Shown here one piece after another: positions 24,527 through 33,817 of a stretch of DNA of 64,000 nt. This stretch comes from Suilimivivens sp964393865 (GTDB lineage Bacteria > Bacillota > Clostridia > Lachnospirales > Lachnospiraceae). The position numbers and the translations under genes are program-made. The stretch covers positions 43,820-107,819 of the forward strand of contig CAYMUW010000004.1 in NCBI GenBank assembly GCA_964393865.1. Reading direction: 5' to 3'. The notes under the pieces are model-generated. The model ran no database searches, was not told the DNA's origin, and was given only the letters and a program-made list of their open reading frames with translations. How positions within the stretch are numbered: the first letter of the stretch is position 1; every line of letters begins with the position of its first letter.

Positions 24527-24976
24527 TTAACCCTCAATAGCGATTCTCTTAGGGCTTTCAATTGCCTTTTCATCCTTCTTAGGAATACTCAGCTTCAATA
24601 AGCCATCCTCGAATTTCGCCTTGATGTCTTCCTCCCTGACTTCGCTGCCTACATAGAAGCTTCTGGAGCAGCTTCCATAGTAACGCTCTCTTCGGATGAA
24701 GTTACCGTTCTTGTCATCCTCATCCTTGTCAAGTCCCTTCTCGGCTCTGATGGTCAGATAACCGTTCTTTAAGTCGACAGAAATTTCTTCTTTCTTAAAT
24801 CCGGGCAAATCAACAGCTACCTCATAGCTGCCTTCCTTCTCCTTCACATCGGTCTTCATCACATTTCTTCCATGCTTGCCATACAGGGGATTTCGTTTTC
24901 CGAAAAATTCGTCCTCAAAAGGGAAATTCATCATCTCATCAAATAAGTTTTCATTAAAGATACTGGGCATCATCAT
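24527..24976 (-). CDS. Hsp20/alpha-crystallin small heat-shock protein
   Basis: A 149-residue holdase chaperone. The N-terminal MPSIFNENLFDEMMNFPF is typical of clostridial Hsp18-type proteins. The alpha-crystallin domain runs from about 42 to 135 (YEVAVDLPGFKKEEISVDL, then FEDGLLKLSIPK with the GxLxxxxPK motif) and is followed by a short tail. The frame opens earlier (25024), but GGAGG is eight bases before the ATG at 24976. It is controlled by a consensus promoter overlapping a CIRCE operator, so HrcA is the expected repressor. Confidence 0.94.
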   Translation of the reverse strand: MMMPSIFNENLFDEMMNFPFEDEFFGKRNPLYGKHGRNVMKTDVKEKEGSYEVAVDLPGFKKEEISVDLKNGYLTIRAEKGLDKDEDDKNGNFIRRERYYGSCSRSFYVGSEVREEDIKAKFEDGLLKLSIPKKDEKAIESPKRIAIEG

Positions 24977-25071
24977 AAGCCATTCCTCCATTCTCGCTAA
25001 TATACAAATTATGTGCTCTTTCATTTTTGTTTATACAAGTGAAACCTTTTTGTTCCCCTTGTTATATTTGT

Positions 25072-25100
25072 AATATAACATTTATTATTAGCACTGTCAA
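25072..25100 (-). promoter_or_regulatory. hsp20 promoter
   Basis: On the minus strand a perfect TTGACA (25095-25100), a 17-base spacer and TATATT (25072-25077). The -35 box overlaps the CIRCE left arm. A second palindrome, GTTATAT-n5-ATATAAC (25061-25079), covers the -10 box. Confidence 0.85.
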
Positions 25101-25114
25101 TATTCGAGTGCTAA
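25088..25114. promoter_or_regulatory. CIRCE operator (HrcA binding site)
   Basis: TTAGCACTG-N9-GAGTGCTAA: the HrcA operator TTAGCACTC-N9-GAGTGCTAA with one mismatch in the left arm. It overlaps the -35 box of hsp20, so bound HrcA would block transcription. Confidence 0.9.
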
Positions 25115-25171
25115 TTTCACAGAAAGTTCACAAAATCAATTATATATATATCTGTATCCCAGTTCTCATCA

Positions 25172-25506
25172 TTATTCTTTTGAGGAAACACTGATGTCCA
25201 GAACCGTCCAGTCATCAATGCCCGCATCATATTGTTTCCCGCAGTATGGACAGTTTCGATACTTTGTAACATCAAAGCTTCCGCCGCACCCGTGGCAGGA
25301 TACCTTGACAATGGAAAAGTCCGGCTGAACCTTCCATGTTGCATTATATAGTCGACAGTTCGTTGAAACCCCTTCCTTTGCAGCCTATGCTCCTGCATGT
25401 CAAGATACGCACGGATATTCCAGTCCCCTAGTTCCGGTTCCTTTCCGGTGCGGGACCACTCCCCTAACTGCTCCGTAAATGCTCTAAACAATTCTTTTTC
25501 ATTCAT
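25172..25506 (-). pseudogene. Zinc-ribbon protein split by a one-base deletion
   Basis: The ATG at 25506 opens a helical N-terminal half (ELFRAFTEQLGEWSRTGKEP...LQRKG). In the next frame the protein continues VSTNCRLYNATWKVQPDFS and a zinc ribbon, SCHGCGGSFD...NCPYCGKQYD, to TAA at 25172. The switch is at a GGGG run near 25371; one extra G would restore a protein of about 110 residues. The four Cys are intact in the second frame. Either a recent frameshift or a homopolymer sequencing error. Function unknown. Confidence 0.75.
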
Positions 25507-25618
25507 ATGTAACTATTCCCCTTATCGTAAGTCATCCGCTGCCCCGAATGTCGGTTCACCTCTAAACTGCAATTATTCTTATAGTAGCATTTTCTCAAAA
25601 CGGACACAACTTTAACTG

Positions 25619-26521
25619 TTAATTCTTAATCTGCCTGCCCTCATGATCCATATGGTACTTATCCTTATAGATCAGTTCCGATATGGGCACAAAGGTATAT
25701 CCCTCGTTTTTCAGCTTGGCAATCAGCATATCCAGCGCCTGCGCTGTGTATTTTGCCCCATTGTGGCATAGAATTATCGAACCATTTCCAAGGTGCTTAT
25801 GTTCCGTTACCGTCTTAATGATAGCGTCCACCCCATAATCTTTCCAATCCAGAGAATCCACATCCCATTGAATTGTATAGTATCCGCAGTCCTTTGCCAC
25901 GTTCACCACCGCATTGTCATAATCTCCGTAGGGTGGTCTGAACAGGAACATTTCATATCCGGTCAGCTCCTGCACCTTCTGATGAACGGCCATCAGCTCT
26001 TCCTTTTTTTCTTCATCGGAAAGCTGACTCATATTTTTGTGGTTTTCGCTGTGATTGCCCAAGTCATGACCTGCTGCCAAAATCGCCTTTACATCATCAG
26101 GATAGCTTTCCACCCAGCCGCCGGTCATGAAAAAGGTTACTTTTACATTATGTTTATCCAAAATCTCCAGAATTTTGGCGGTATCCTCATTTCCCCAGGC
26201 GGCGTCAAAGGACAGGGCAATTTTCTTTTCATCGGTATCAACACAATAGATCGGAAGCTCTCTTCCGTTTACGCTGCTGCTTACTGTTACATTTTCATCC
26301 ACTACCGTAAACACTCCCCTGCAAACCGCCAAAGCCGCTATTGCCAAAGCTCCGTACTTGACAGTGAGAATTAAATTCTGACGCATGTAGGAATCTCTGC
26401 TTTGCCCGGATTCCTGCGCAGGGTACAGCCGCCTCCAAAAAGACTCTGAAGACCCTTTCAGCTTTCTTCCGCTCTTTTCTCCGCTCTTTTTGCGCCGCCA
26501 CTTTTCTATGTATTCTTTCAT
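25619..26521 (-). CDS. Polysaccharide deacetylase, PdaB-like
   Basis: A membrane-anchored NodB-fold deacetylase of 300 residues with a basic cytoplasmic N-terminus, one transmembrane helix (about 51-68) and an extracellular NodB domain (about 95-290). Active-site motifs are LSFDAAWGNEDT, the metal-binding HSENHKNM, FRPPYGDYD, SLDWKDYG and ILCHNG. The SFDAAWG variant is typical of PdaB, which has a role in spore formation in Bacillus; other members remove acetyl groups from peptidoglycan. The frame opens 29 codons earlier (26608, with AGGA close to its ATG), so the start is uncertain. Confidence 0.9.
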   Translation of the reverse strand: MKEYIEKWRRKKSGEKSGRKLKGSSESFWRRLYPAQESGQSRDSYMRQNLILTVKYGALAIAALAVCRGVFTVVDENVTVSSSVNGRELPIYCVDTDEKKIALSFDAAWGNEDTAKILEILDKHNVKVTFFMTGGWVESYPDDVKAILAAGHDLGNHSENHKNMSQLSDEEKKEELMAVHQKVQELTGYEMFLFRPPYGDYDNAVVNVAKDCGYYTIQWDVDSLDWKDYGVDAIIKTVTEHKHLGNGSIILCHNGAKYTAQALDMLIAKLKNEGYTFVPISELIYKDKYHMDHEGRQIKN

Positions 26522-26635
26522 AAACAAACACCCGCCATAACTGTTATTACAGCCTATGCCGGGTAATGTTCGTCCTATGTGTAGAGCTTTGCTCCAACAT
26601 TCTTTCATATTTCCTATTCGATGCCTTATCTCCGC

Positions 26636-27583
26636 CTATCCCATCACAATCATCGACACAAGCGGAATAGTCACAACGGACAAAATCGTAGTAAGCGCCA
26701 CTCCCTTAGACGCCATTTCATAATCTCCGTCGTACTGCTGAGCCAGCATGGCTGTCATGCTTCCCACTGGCGTTGCCAGCATAACCATGCATACCCCGCA
26801 GATCATCTCATTGCTCACAAACCGCTTGATAATCAGCACTCCCACGATGGGAATGACCAGAAGCTTAATGACCGAAAATACCAGCAACTTCACGTCAGTG
26901 AACAGCTTTTTCAAATCAATGGTTGCCAGCGAAGCGCCGATCACCATCATACTTAAAGGAGCAGTAAGATTGCTCAGATGCGTAATAGTACCTCCCAGCA
27001 TGGCCGGAATCGGAACCTGAAACAAATACACAATTATTGTCACAATACAGGCAATCACACCGGCATTTAATATCCTGCCAAGCAGCAAACCGATCCGGGA
27101 CTTGTCCTTTTCCTCTGAAACCGCTTTTTCATCCTCTTTCCTGATAGACATGGAGGCAACTCCATAGGTGTAGATTAATATATTATAAGGGATGGTGAAC
27201 AACGCCGCATAAAGCAGGGCACTGCTTCCATAAAGGGCGGATATCACCGGAAACCCCATGAAGCCAATGTTGGAAAAGATGGTCATTGCCTTGTAAACAC
27301 CATGACTTTTCTTTTCAATATGAAGCGCCCATGGAAGAAGCTGGGCAATCAAAATAAGTACCAGATAGATTGCCAAAATAATTACCACCGTAAGTAAAAG
27401 CTCCCTTCCCTTGATCTTTTCCTCACCCATACATCCGGTAAGAACCATCGCAGGGTTTGCAATATTCACCACAATAGCCGACAGCTTTTTGCTTACCTCG
27501 TCCGTAATAATATTTTTCTTATAACACAGGTACCCTATTCCCATTAACAAAAAGAGCACCACCATCTGTTCCAGCAACAGCAT
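26636..27583 (-). CDS. AEC-family transporter
   Basis: A 315-residue membrane protein of the auxin efflux carrier/malonate-malate transporter family with about ten helices in two five-helix repeats. Marks include GYLCYKKNIIT near the N-terminus, IVVNIANPAMVLTG and, in the second half, TAPLSMMVIGASLA and MLATPVGSM. Bacterial members move small dicarboxylates or related acids by secondary transport. It is 28 bases upstream of the deacetylase frame on the same strand. Substrate unknown. Confidence 0.9.
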   Translation of the reverse strand: MLLLEQMVVLFLLMGIGYLCYKKNIITDEVSKKLSAIVVNIANPAMVLTGCMGEEKIKGRELLLTVVIILAIYLVLILIAQLLPWALHIEKKSHGVYKAMTIFSNIGFMGFPVISALYGSSALLYAALFTIPYNILIYTYGVASMSIRKEDEKAVSEEKDKSRIGLLLGRILNAGVIACIVTIIVYLFQVPIPAMLGGTITHLSNLTAPLSMMVIGASLATIDLKKLFTDVKLLVFSVIKLLVIPIVGVLIIKRFVSNEMICGVCMVMLATPVGSMTAMLAQQYDGDYEMASKGVALTTILSVVTIPLVSMIVMG

Positions 27584-27624
27584 TTTCTTCTCGCCTCATT
27601 CTTCTTTATGATAATGAAACAGTA

Positions 27625-28386
27625 TTACCTTTTCCCATAACAGTAAATCCGGGCATTTAATTTCCCCTTTTTGCTGATCCCTGTTTCACCGGCAAACTCA
27701 AATTTTCCATATCCTCTTACACTTACCGTCTCTCCCGCCTTAAGAAGCTGACTGTTGTTTTCACAAATCCTGCCTCCCACAAAAATTTTCTTTTGACGGA
27801 ATAATTCCACCGCCTCGCTTCGTGAAAGGCGGTACACCTTTGCAACCACACCATCGATTCTCGCCGAGGCAATCTGGATTTGCATTTCCTGAATATCCTT
27901 TTCCGTCAACGCAGGAGCCTCCTCTGCCTCTTCACACATCACAGTGGTATGCTTGACCCTAGTCAGATTTTCCTTAATATATTCTGCCATGCTGCCCGTG
28001 CAAAAAAGCCAGGCTGTCTTTTCCCTCAAAAGAATATCTCCCAGGGTATCCCTTTCTATTCCCAGATTCATCAATGCGCCCAGATAGTCTCTGTGCGTCA
28101 GCGCATCCGCAAACTTCTCGGCAAGAGGACTGATTTTCAGACATACAATGGGAAAGGGCTCCTCATAGCCAAGTAATTCCTCACTTCCAAACCGGATCAT
28201 CACCCGCTCTGCAAGCTCGCTTCCTCCCCATACCGTGTGGGGAACATAGGAAAGCTCTCTTTCTATCTCAAAGAAGCATGCCGCATCCGCAAGTCCCAAA
28301 AAGCCTGTAAATGTATATTGATTATTCTGATAGCACTTTTGCGCCAGTTCCCGGAAACGCTTCTTAAGCAGCTCATTTTCTTCCAT
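27625..28386 (-). CDS. YlmH-like S4-domain RNA-binding protein
   Basis: A 253-residue protein of the YlmH family. Residues 10-170 form the conserved N-terminal region (FRELAQKCYQNNQYTFTGFL, RFGSEELLGYEEPFPIVCL, HRDYLGALMNLGIERDTLGDI), followed by a C-terminal S4 domain with YRLSRSEAVELFRQKKIFV and KAGETVSVRGYGKF. In Bacillus, YlmH lies by the cell-division cluster and acts in ribosome quality control by binding stalled 50S subunits. The ATG at 28386 has GAGG nine bases upstream; a GTG five codons earlier is part of that ribosome site. It is followed by the AEC gene. Confidence 0.92.
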   Translation of the reverse strand: MEENELLKKRFRELAQKCYQNNQYTFTGFLGLADAACFFEIERELSYVPHTVWGGSELAERVMIRFGSEELLGYEEPFPIVCLKISPLAEKFADALTHRDYLGALMNLGIERDTLGDILLREKTAWLFCTGSMAEYIKENLTRVKHTTVMCEEAEEAPALTEKDIQEMQIQIASARIDGVVAKVYRLSRSEAVELFRQKKIFVGGRICENNSQLLKAGETVSVRGYGKFEFAGETGISKKGKLNARIYCYGKR

Positions 28387-28564
28387 GATTCTCAACCTCA
28401 CACGTTTTTAATCATACCACACATCTTTTCGTTTGACTTTAGGCATTTTTAATAAATGAATAATATTAAACTAAGAAACATATGATTATTTTTAGGGAAT
28501 GCTCACTTCCATGTCACAATTTCCCATTACAATAAATACACTAACAAGGATAGGAGGTCATTAA

Positions 28565-28753
28565 ATGCAGAAAATTTCAACCAGACAGAAACACCTGTCC
28601 CCTACAGAAGACAAACAGCCCAAAGCTTCCCCGCTAAGCCCGGAAGAAACCTGGAAAAAATATTCTATCTTCCATGATTCTTTTGCCGAACTTCTTTCCT
28701 ATGAGAGCAGCCGCAAAACCAATTCTGATTTCTGGCAGTTAAACTATATTTAA
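28565..28753 (+). CDS. Small unknown protein
   Basis: A 62-codon frame preceded by a strong AGGAGGT ribosome site, hydrophilic, Lys/Ser-rich at the start and with a WKKYSIFHDSFAELLSYESS segment. No family recognised. It ends just where a promoter for the GH2 gene begins. The ribosome site and position make it likely to be translated. Confidence 0.6.
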   Translation: MQKISTRQKHLSPTEDKQPKASPLSPEETWKKYSIFHDSFAELLSYESSRKTNSDFWQLNYI

Positions 28754-28767
28754 AACTATGTTATAAT
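28739..28767 (+). promoter_or_regulatory. Probable promoter of the GH2 gene
   Basis: A consensus TATAAT (28762-28767) lies 17 bases after a weak TTAAAC (28739-28744). The expected start leaves a leader of about 40 bases before the GH2 ribosome site. Confidence 0.45.
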
Positions 28768-28815
28768 AAATGCAAACTTGCTATGCGCCCAATGCGGCGC
28801 AGAAATGAGGAAAAT

Positions 28816-30675
28816 ATGAATCTGTCAGATGCCGTCAAAAGCATCATCCGTCCTCACCAGGATGATAAACTTACGCCCCTTACAACCATATGGGGAGAAC
28901 AGCTTGACACAGGCTCTCCCCTTCCCGAATATCCCCGCCCTCAGCTTAAAAGGACTGACTATACCAACCTGAACGGTTTCTGGGACTATGCGATTACCGG
29001 GAACGATACTCCGCCTTCCGAATACGAAGGGCAGATTCTGGTTCCCTTCTCCCCCGAAAGCGCCCTTTCAGGCGTAAACAGGCAGCTTCTGCCCGGCCAG
29101 TTCCTCTGGTATCGGACAACCCTGCCCGATGAAAAATGTATTCTGCCAAAGGGAATGCGGCTGCTCCTTCATTTCGGAGCCGTAGACTACTGTGCCCGGC
29201 TCTATATAAACGGCCGCCCCGTAATCTCCCATCAGGGTGGTTACCTGCCTTTTGATGCAGATATTACAGATTTTCTGCGGCCTGCCGGAAATGAACTTAC
29301 TCTCAGAGTGGAGGATACCACAGGAGCAAACGATGAAGCCAAAGGGAAGCAGACCCTTGACCGCGGCGGCATCTTTTATACTGCCCAAAGCGGCATCTGG
29401 CAGACGGTATGGATGGAGCAGGTTCCCCTTTCCCATATTGAGCATATCCGGTTTGATACCGATTACGATAACCGAAAGGTCACGGTTCACATTCAGGCTG
29501 CTGTAGGCAAGGATTTGCCTGCCTTGTCCGTTTCTCTTCTGGCCAGCGGTGAGAAAATCGCTTCCGGCTGCATGGAGCCGGCTCTGCCAGATTCGGATGA
29601 CCTTCAGACACAGACTGCGTCATCTGCATCCCGCCCTTTATCTGTCTCTCTCACACTTGCCATACCCAGGGAGCATTTCCATCCCTGGAGCCCGGAAAAG
29701 CCTTTTCTTTATGATGCGGAGCTTTGCCTTGGTCAGGATCATGTGACCAGCTACTTTGCCATGCGGCTCTTCTCCGTAGAAAAACAGGAAGAAGGCACTT
29801 TGAACGGCAAACCGGTATTCTGCCTGAATCACAAGTCCTGCTTTTTAATGGGGGTTTTGGATCAGGGCTACTGGCCTGACGGTCTGTATACCGCTCCCTC
29901 CGATGAAGCGCTGATTTACGATATTCGTACCATGAAATCCCTTGGCTTTAATATGCTTCGGAAACATATTAAGGTGGAGTGTGCCAGATGGTATTACCAC
30001 TGTGACCGTCTGGGCATGATCGTCTGTCAGGATATCGTCAACGGGGGCAGCAAGTATCATATGCCAGTCATCAGCTACCTTCCCACCCTTTCTCCCTTCC
30101 TTGCTTCACACCTTAAGGATTCTCATTATTCCATGCTTTCCCGCAAAAATCAGGAGGCAAGGCTGACCTGGGAAAAGGAATGCGCTGAGACAGTCAGCTA
30201 TTTAAGCTTTTTCCCTTCCATTGCCATTTTGGTTCCTTTCAATGAAGGCTGGGGACAGTTTGACACGGTTCGAATCACCAACATCATCCGCCGTCTTGAT
30301 CCTTCCAGACTGATTGATTCTGCCAGTGGATGGTTTGACCAGAACTGCGGCGATTTTATCAGCGTACACAATTATTTTCGTCCACTTTCCGTACCTGTAA
30401 AAAAATGGGAGGACCGCGCCTTTTTTCTCTCCGAATATGGCGGCTATGCCTGCCATTTAAAAGGACATACCAGCGTAGACAGAGTTTTCGGCTACAAACG
30501 CTATGACACGCTTGAAGAATTTCGGGAAGCCTACCATGAGCTGATACAAAAATCCCTGCTTCCACTTAAGGAGCAGGGACTTAGCGGCGCTGTCTATACG
30601 CAGCTTTCCGATGTGGAAGAAGAAGTAAATGGACTTCTGACCTATGACCGCAAAATCAATAAACTGATGCCTTAA
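28816..30675 (+). CDS. GH2-family glycoside hydrolase
   Basis: A 619-residue enzyme with the GH2 order: jelly-roll sugar-binding domain (about 45-200), immunoglobulin-like domain (about 205-325) and TIM barrel (about 335-619). The acid/base Glu477 is in FNEGWGQ and the nucleophile Glu540 is in FLSEYGGY. No signal peptide, so it works inside the cell. The FNEGW form with SEYGGY suggests beta-galactosidase or a related activity more than glucuronidase, but the sugar cannot be assigned. The frame opens at 28783, but GAGGAAA precedes the ATG at 28816. Confidence 0.88.
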   Translation: MNLSDAVKSIIRPHQDDKLTPLTTIWGEQLDTGSPLPEYPRPQLKRTDYTNLNGFWDYAITGNDTPPSEYEGQILVPFSPESALSGVNRQLLPGQFLWYRTTLPDEKCILPKGMRLLLHFGAVDYCARLYINGRPVISHQGGYLPFDADITDFLRPAGNELTLRVEDTTGANDEAKGKQTLDRGGIFYTAQSGIWQTVWMEQVPLSHIEHIRFDTDYDNRKVTVHIQAAVGKDLPALSVSLLASGEKIASGCMEPALPDSDDLQTQTASSASRPLSVSLTLAIPREHFHPWSPEKPFLYDAELCLGQDHVTSYFAMRLFSVEKQEEGTLNGKPVFCLNHKSCFLMGVLDQGYWPDGLYTAPSDEALIYDIRTMKSLGFNMLRKHIKVECARWYYHCDRLGMIVCQDIVNGGSKYHMPVISYLPTLSPFLASHLKDSHYSMLSRKNQEARLTWEKECAETVSYLSFFPSIAILVPFNEGWGQFDTVRITNIIRRLDPSRLIDSASGWFDQNCGDFISVHNYFRPLSVPVKKWEDRAFFLSEYGGYACHLKGHTSVDRVFGYKRYDTLEEFREAYHELIQKSLLPLKEQGLSGAVYTQLSDVEEEVNGLLTYDRKINKLMP

Positions 30676-30678
30676 CAA

Positions 30679-32052
30679 TCAGATGCGGACAACTACCTCT
30701 TCATTGTTAAACATTTTTTGCAGCTTTCTCCGCACATGGATATAGGCAGGTATAAGAAAAATATCCGCAAATATCCATGCCAGCGGACTTGCAAAGCAGG
30801 CTCCGATAAAGCCAAATTCAGGAACCAAAACCAGTCCTGCTATTGTTCTTGCCACCATTTCAAACACGCCTGCCAGAATAGCAAAGGTGGAAAATCCCAT
30901 TCCCTGTATCAGGAATCTGATAATATTAACCAACGCAAGTGGAATATAAAATGCGCTGTTCACGATCAAGAAAATTCCGGCATTTTCCAGCATCTGACTG
31001 CCTGCTTCGTCCACAAACATGGATGCCAGATCAGCGCCAAAGAAATACATAATTACAAATGCCAGTATAGAGTAAATCACTCCAAGAATTATGCAATCCT
31101 TCAGCCCTTTTCCTACCCGGTCCAATCTTTTGGCGCCTACATTCTGCCCGCCATAGGTGGCCATGGTAGAACCCATAGCATCAAAGGGACAGCAGAAGAA
31201 CATGCTTACCTTGCCGCCTGCCGTCACGGAGGCAACCGCCACGGAACCCAGTCCATTTACCGCAGTCTGAAGAATTACAGAACCGATTGCGGTGATGGAA
31301 TATTGCAGCCCCATAGGGATTCCCATACTGCACAGCATCTTCATATATCCCACGTTGACCTTCCACTCATCCCCGGAGATATGTAAAATTTCAAATTTCT
31401 TTATCAGATATATAAGGCACAAAATGCCTGAAACCAACTGTGAAACCACCGTCGCTATTGCCGCACCTGCAACTCCCATATGAAATCCCAGAATACAAAG
31501 TAAATCCAATCCAATATTCATAAAAGAGGATAAGGTTAAAAATACCAGCGGCGTCTTGCTGTCACCCATGGAACGAATAATACCGGAAAGAATGTTATAA
31601 AGATATGTGGCCGGTATTCCTATAAAAATAATTAAGATATAGCCGTAGGAATCCTGAAAAATATCCTCCGGTGTGTTCATCCACACCAGAATATTTCTGC
31701 ACAGCAGACAGACTGCCACCGTCATTACAGCCGCAAATGCAATGGACAGCCAGACGCAGTTGGCCACCACCTGACGCATTCCCGAATAGTCCTTTGCACC
31801 AAATTTGTGGGCTACCGGAATGGCAAACCCGTTACACACGCCCATACAGAAACCCACAATCATAAAGTTAATTGATCCTGTAGCTCCTACACCTGCAAGT
31901 GCCCGCATGCCAAGAAAACGTCCCACAATTACCGTGTCTACCACGCTGTAGAACTGCTGAAACAAAAATCCAAATAATAACGGAATTGAAAAGCCCAAAA
32001 TCAGCTTCATGGGCGTTCCTACCGTCATGTCCTTTGTCTTATCCTTTGCCAT
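30679..32052 (-). CDS. MATE family efflux transporter
   Basis: A 457-residue, twelve-helix exporter with DMTVGTPMKLILGFSIPLLF, FQQFYSVVDTVIVGRFLG, HKFGAKD and, in the second half, GGQNVGAKRLDRV. It is closely related in layout to the MATE gene at 13125. GGAGA precedes the ATG. It converges on the GH2 gene with only three bases between stop codons and no visible terminator. Confidence 0.92.
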   Translation of the reverse strand: MAKDKTKDMTVGTPMKLILGFSIPLLFGFLFQQFYSVVDTVIVGRFLGMRALAGVGATGSINFMIVGFCMGVCNGFAIPVAHKFGAKDYSGMRQVVANCVWLSIAFAAVMTVAVCLLCRNILVWMNTPEDIFQDSYGYILIIFIGIPATYLYNILSGIIRSMGDSKTPLVFLTLSSFMNIGLDLLCILGFHMGVAGAAIATVVSQLVSGILCLIYLIKKFEILHISGDEWKVNVGYMKMLCSMGIPMGLQYSITAIGSVILQTAVNGLGSVAVASVTAGGKVSMFFCCPFDAMGSTMATYGGQNVGAKRLDRVGKGLKDCIILGVIYSILAFVIMYFFGADLASMFVDEAGSQMLENAGIFLIVNSAFYIPLALVNIIRFLIQGMGFSTFAILAGVFEMVARTIAGLVLVPEFGFIGACFASPLAWIFADIFLIPAYIHVRRKLQKMFNNEEVVVRI

Positions 32053-32156
32053 TTCGTTTTTCTCCGGTCAGCCAACCTGAATACATTTTACCTGCTTCAT
32101 CATATTTGCAGCGGCCACCGGATACACATAAAACTACGTTTCCGCTTGCTGCCGCC

Positions 32157-32205
32157 AAAAAACTGCGTGATTAAAACTTATCATAGAGTATAATCACGCA
32201 GTTTT
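32157..32205 (-). terminator. Terminator of the isomerase operon
   Basis: A 14-base perfect inverted repeat (AAAACTGCGTGATT at 32159-32172 and its complement at 32192-32205) followed by six T on the minus strand, 84 bases after the isomerase stop codon. Confidence 0.85.
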
Positions 32206-32288
32206 ATAATTGATAGAAAAATTTTTCCTAAAAAAAGTATGTTTCTCTTTTATCCTAATTCCAATGCATATTCAGCATTCATGCAATC

Positions 32289-33773
32289 TTATGCAAAAGG
32301 ATTCTCGGATTTGTAAAGCATTCCCTTAGGCTGATTAAAGCCGATCTCATCCAGCTCAACACCGATATACTTAAATACCTCAAACAGAGCCTTGCCATAG
32401 TGACCAAATGCAACAGCACCGTGATGAGGATAGTTGCCCTCGATCAAAACATGACGGTAGAAACGTCCCATTTCAGGAATAGCGAATACACCGATACCGC
32501 CGAAGGACTTGGTTGCAACTGGAAGTACCTCACCGTGTGCAATATAAGCGCGAAGCTTGTTATCCGCTGTAGACTGGAGACGATAGAAGGTGATATCACC
32601 GGGTACAATGTCGCCCTCCAGTGTTCCGTTGGTAACCTCTACAGGAAGAGATCTTGCCATAATCATCTGGTTCTTCATGCTGCAGAATGCCAGCTTCTTG
32701 GAGCAGGTATTTCCACAGTGGAAGCCCATGAAGGTATCCTGATGGGTATAATCAAATTTGCCCTTAATGGACTCTTCATACATATCAGCAGGAACGCTGT
32801 TGTTGATGTCAAGCAGGGTAACGATATCGTTGCTTACAGCCGTACCGATGAACTCGCTTAAGCATCCGTAAATATCAACCTCGCAGGATACGGGAATTCC
32901 CATACCTGTCAGACGGCTGTTTACGTAACAGGGAACAAATCCAAACTGAGTCTGGAATGCAGGCCAGCACTTGCCGGCAATTGCAACATACTCACGATAT
33001 CCTTTGTGAGCCTCAACCCAGTCAAGAAGTGTCAGCTCGTACTGAGCCAGCTTGTTTAAGATTTCAGGCTTCTGATTGCCCTCACCAAGCTCTTCTTCCA
33101 TTTCCTTCACCTTAGCGGGAATTCTCTCATCACCCTCATGCTTATTGAATGCTTCGAACAAATCAAGCTCGGAGTTCTCTTCGATTTCAACGCCAAGATT
33201 GTAAAGCTGCTTGATAGGAGCATTACATGCAAGGAAGTTTAACGGTCTGGGACCAAAGCTGATAATTTTCAGGCTCTTTAAACCTACAATTGCTCTTGCA
33301 ATGGGAACAAACTCATTAATCATGTCGGCACACTCTGCTGCTGTTCCAACCGGATACTCGGGAATATATGCCTTGACATTGCGAAGCTTTAAGTTGTAGC
33401 TTGCATTCAGCATACCGCAGTATGCGTCGCCGCGTCCTCCAACCAAATCATTCTGTGTCTCTTCCGCTGCTGCAATAAACATAGACGGTCCGTCAAAATG
33501 CTTGGCAAGAAGTGTTTCGGAAATTTCAGGACCAAAGTTTCCGAGATAAACGCAAAGTGCATTACATCCTTCCTTCTTAATATCCTCCAGTGCCTGAACC
33601 ATGTGGATTTCACTTTCCACAATACAGATAGGGCATTCGTAAATATCGGCAGCATCATATTTAGCCTTGTATGCCTCTACCAATGCTTTTCTTCTGTTGA
33701 CGGACAGAGACTCCGGGAAACAGTCACGGCTTACCGCAACAATTCCGATTTTCACCTTGGGTAAATTATTCAT
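32289..33773 (-). CDS. L-fucose/L-arabinose isomerase family protein
   Basis: A 494-residue aldose-ketose isomerase of the FucI/AraA superfamily. Three domains can be followed: an N-terminal Rossmann-like part (VKIGIVAVSRDCFPE), a middle part with the acidic metal ligands in PVSCEVDIYG and TLLDINN, and a C-terminal part with MGFHCGNT and the conserved closing His in NYPHHGAVAFGH. It converts an aldose such as L-fucose, D-arabinose or L-arabinose to the ketose using Mn. Downstream of a xylulokinase-like gene and DUF4867, so the substrate may be a pentose or fucose. No aldolase is in the window. Confidence 0.88.
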   Translation of the reverse strand: MNNLPKVKIGIVAVSRDCFPESLSVNRRKALVEAYKAKYDAADIYECPICIVESEIHMVQALEDIKKEGCNALCVYLGNFGPEISETLLAKHFDGPSMFIAAAEETQNDLVGGRGDAYCGMLNASYNLKLRNVKAYIPEYPVGTAAECADMINEFVPIARAIVGLKSLKIISFGPRPLNFLACNAPIKQLYNLGVEIEENSELDLFEAFNKHEGDERIPAKVKEMEEELGEGNQKPEILNKLAQYELTLLDWVEAHKGYREYVAIAGKCWPAFQTQFGFVPCYVNSRLTGMGIPVSCEVDIYGCLSEFIGTAVSNDIVTLLDINNSVPADMYEESIKGKFDYTHQDTFMGFHCGNTCSKKLAFCSMKNQMIMARSLPVEVTNGTLEGDIVPGDITFYRLQSTADNKLRAYIAHGEVLPVATKSFGGIGVFAIPEMGRFYRHVLIEGNYPHHGAVAFGHYGKALFEVFKYIGVELDEIGFNQPKGMLYKSENPFA

Positions 33774-33817
33774 TCTTCAATCCTCCTGTTATGAATAAAA
33801 TATATTTGTTTCGTTTC

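Noticed and set aside
32289..33773. Firm assignment as L-fucose isomerase fucI
   Set aside because: Family motifs are shared by arabinose isomerases, and the neighbouring kinase is of the xylulose type with no fuculose aldolase nearby.
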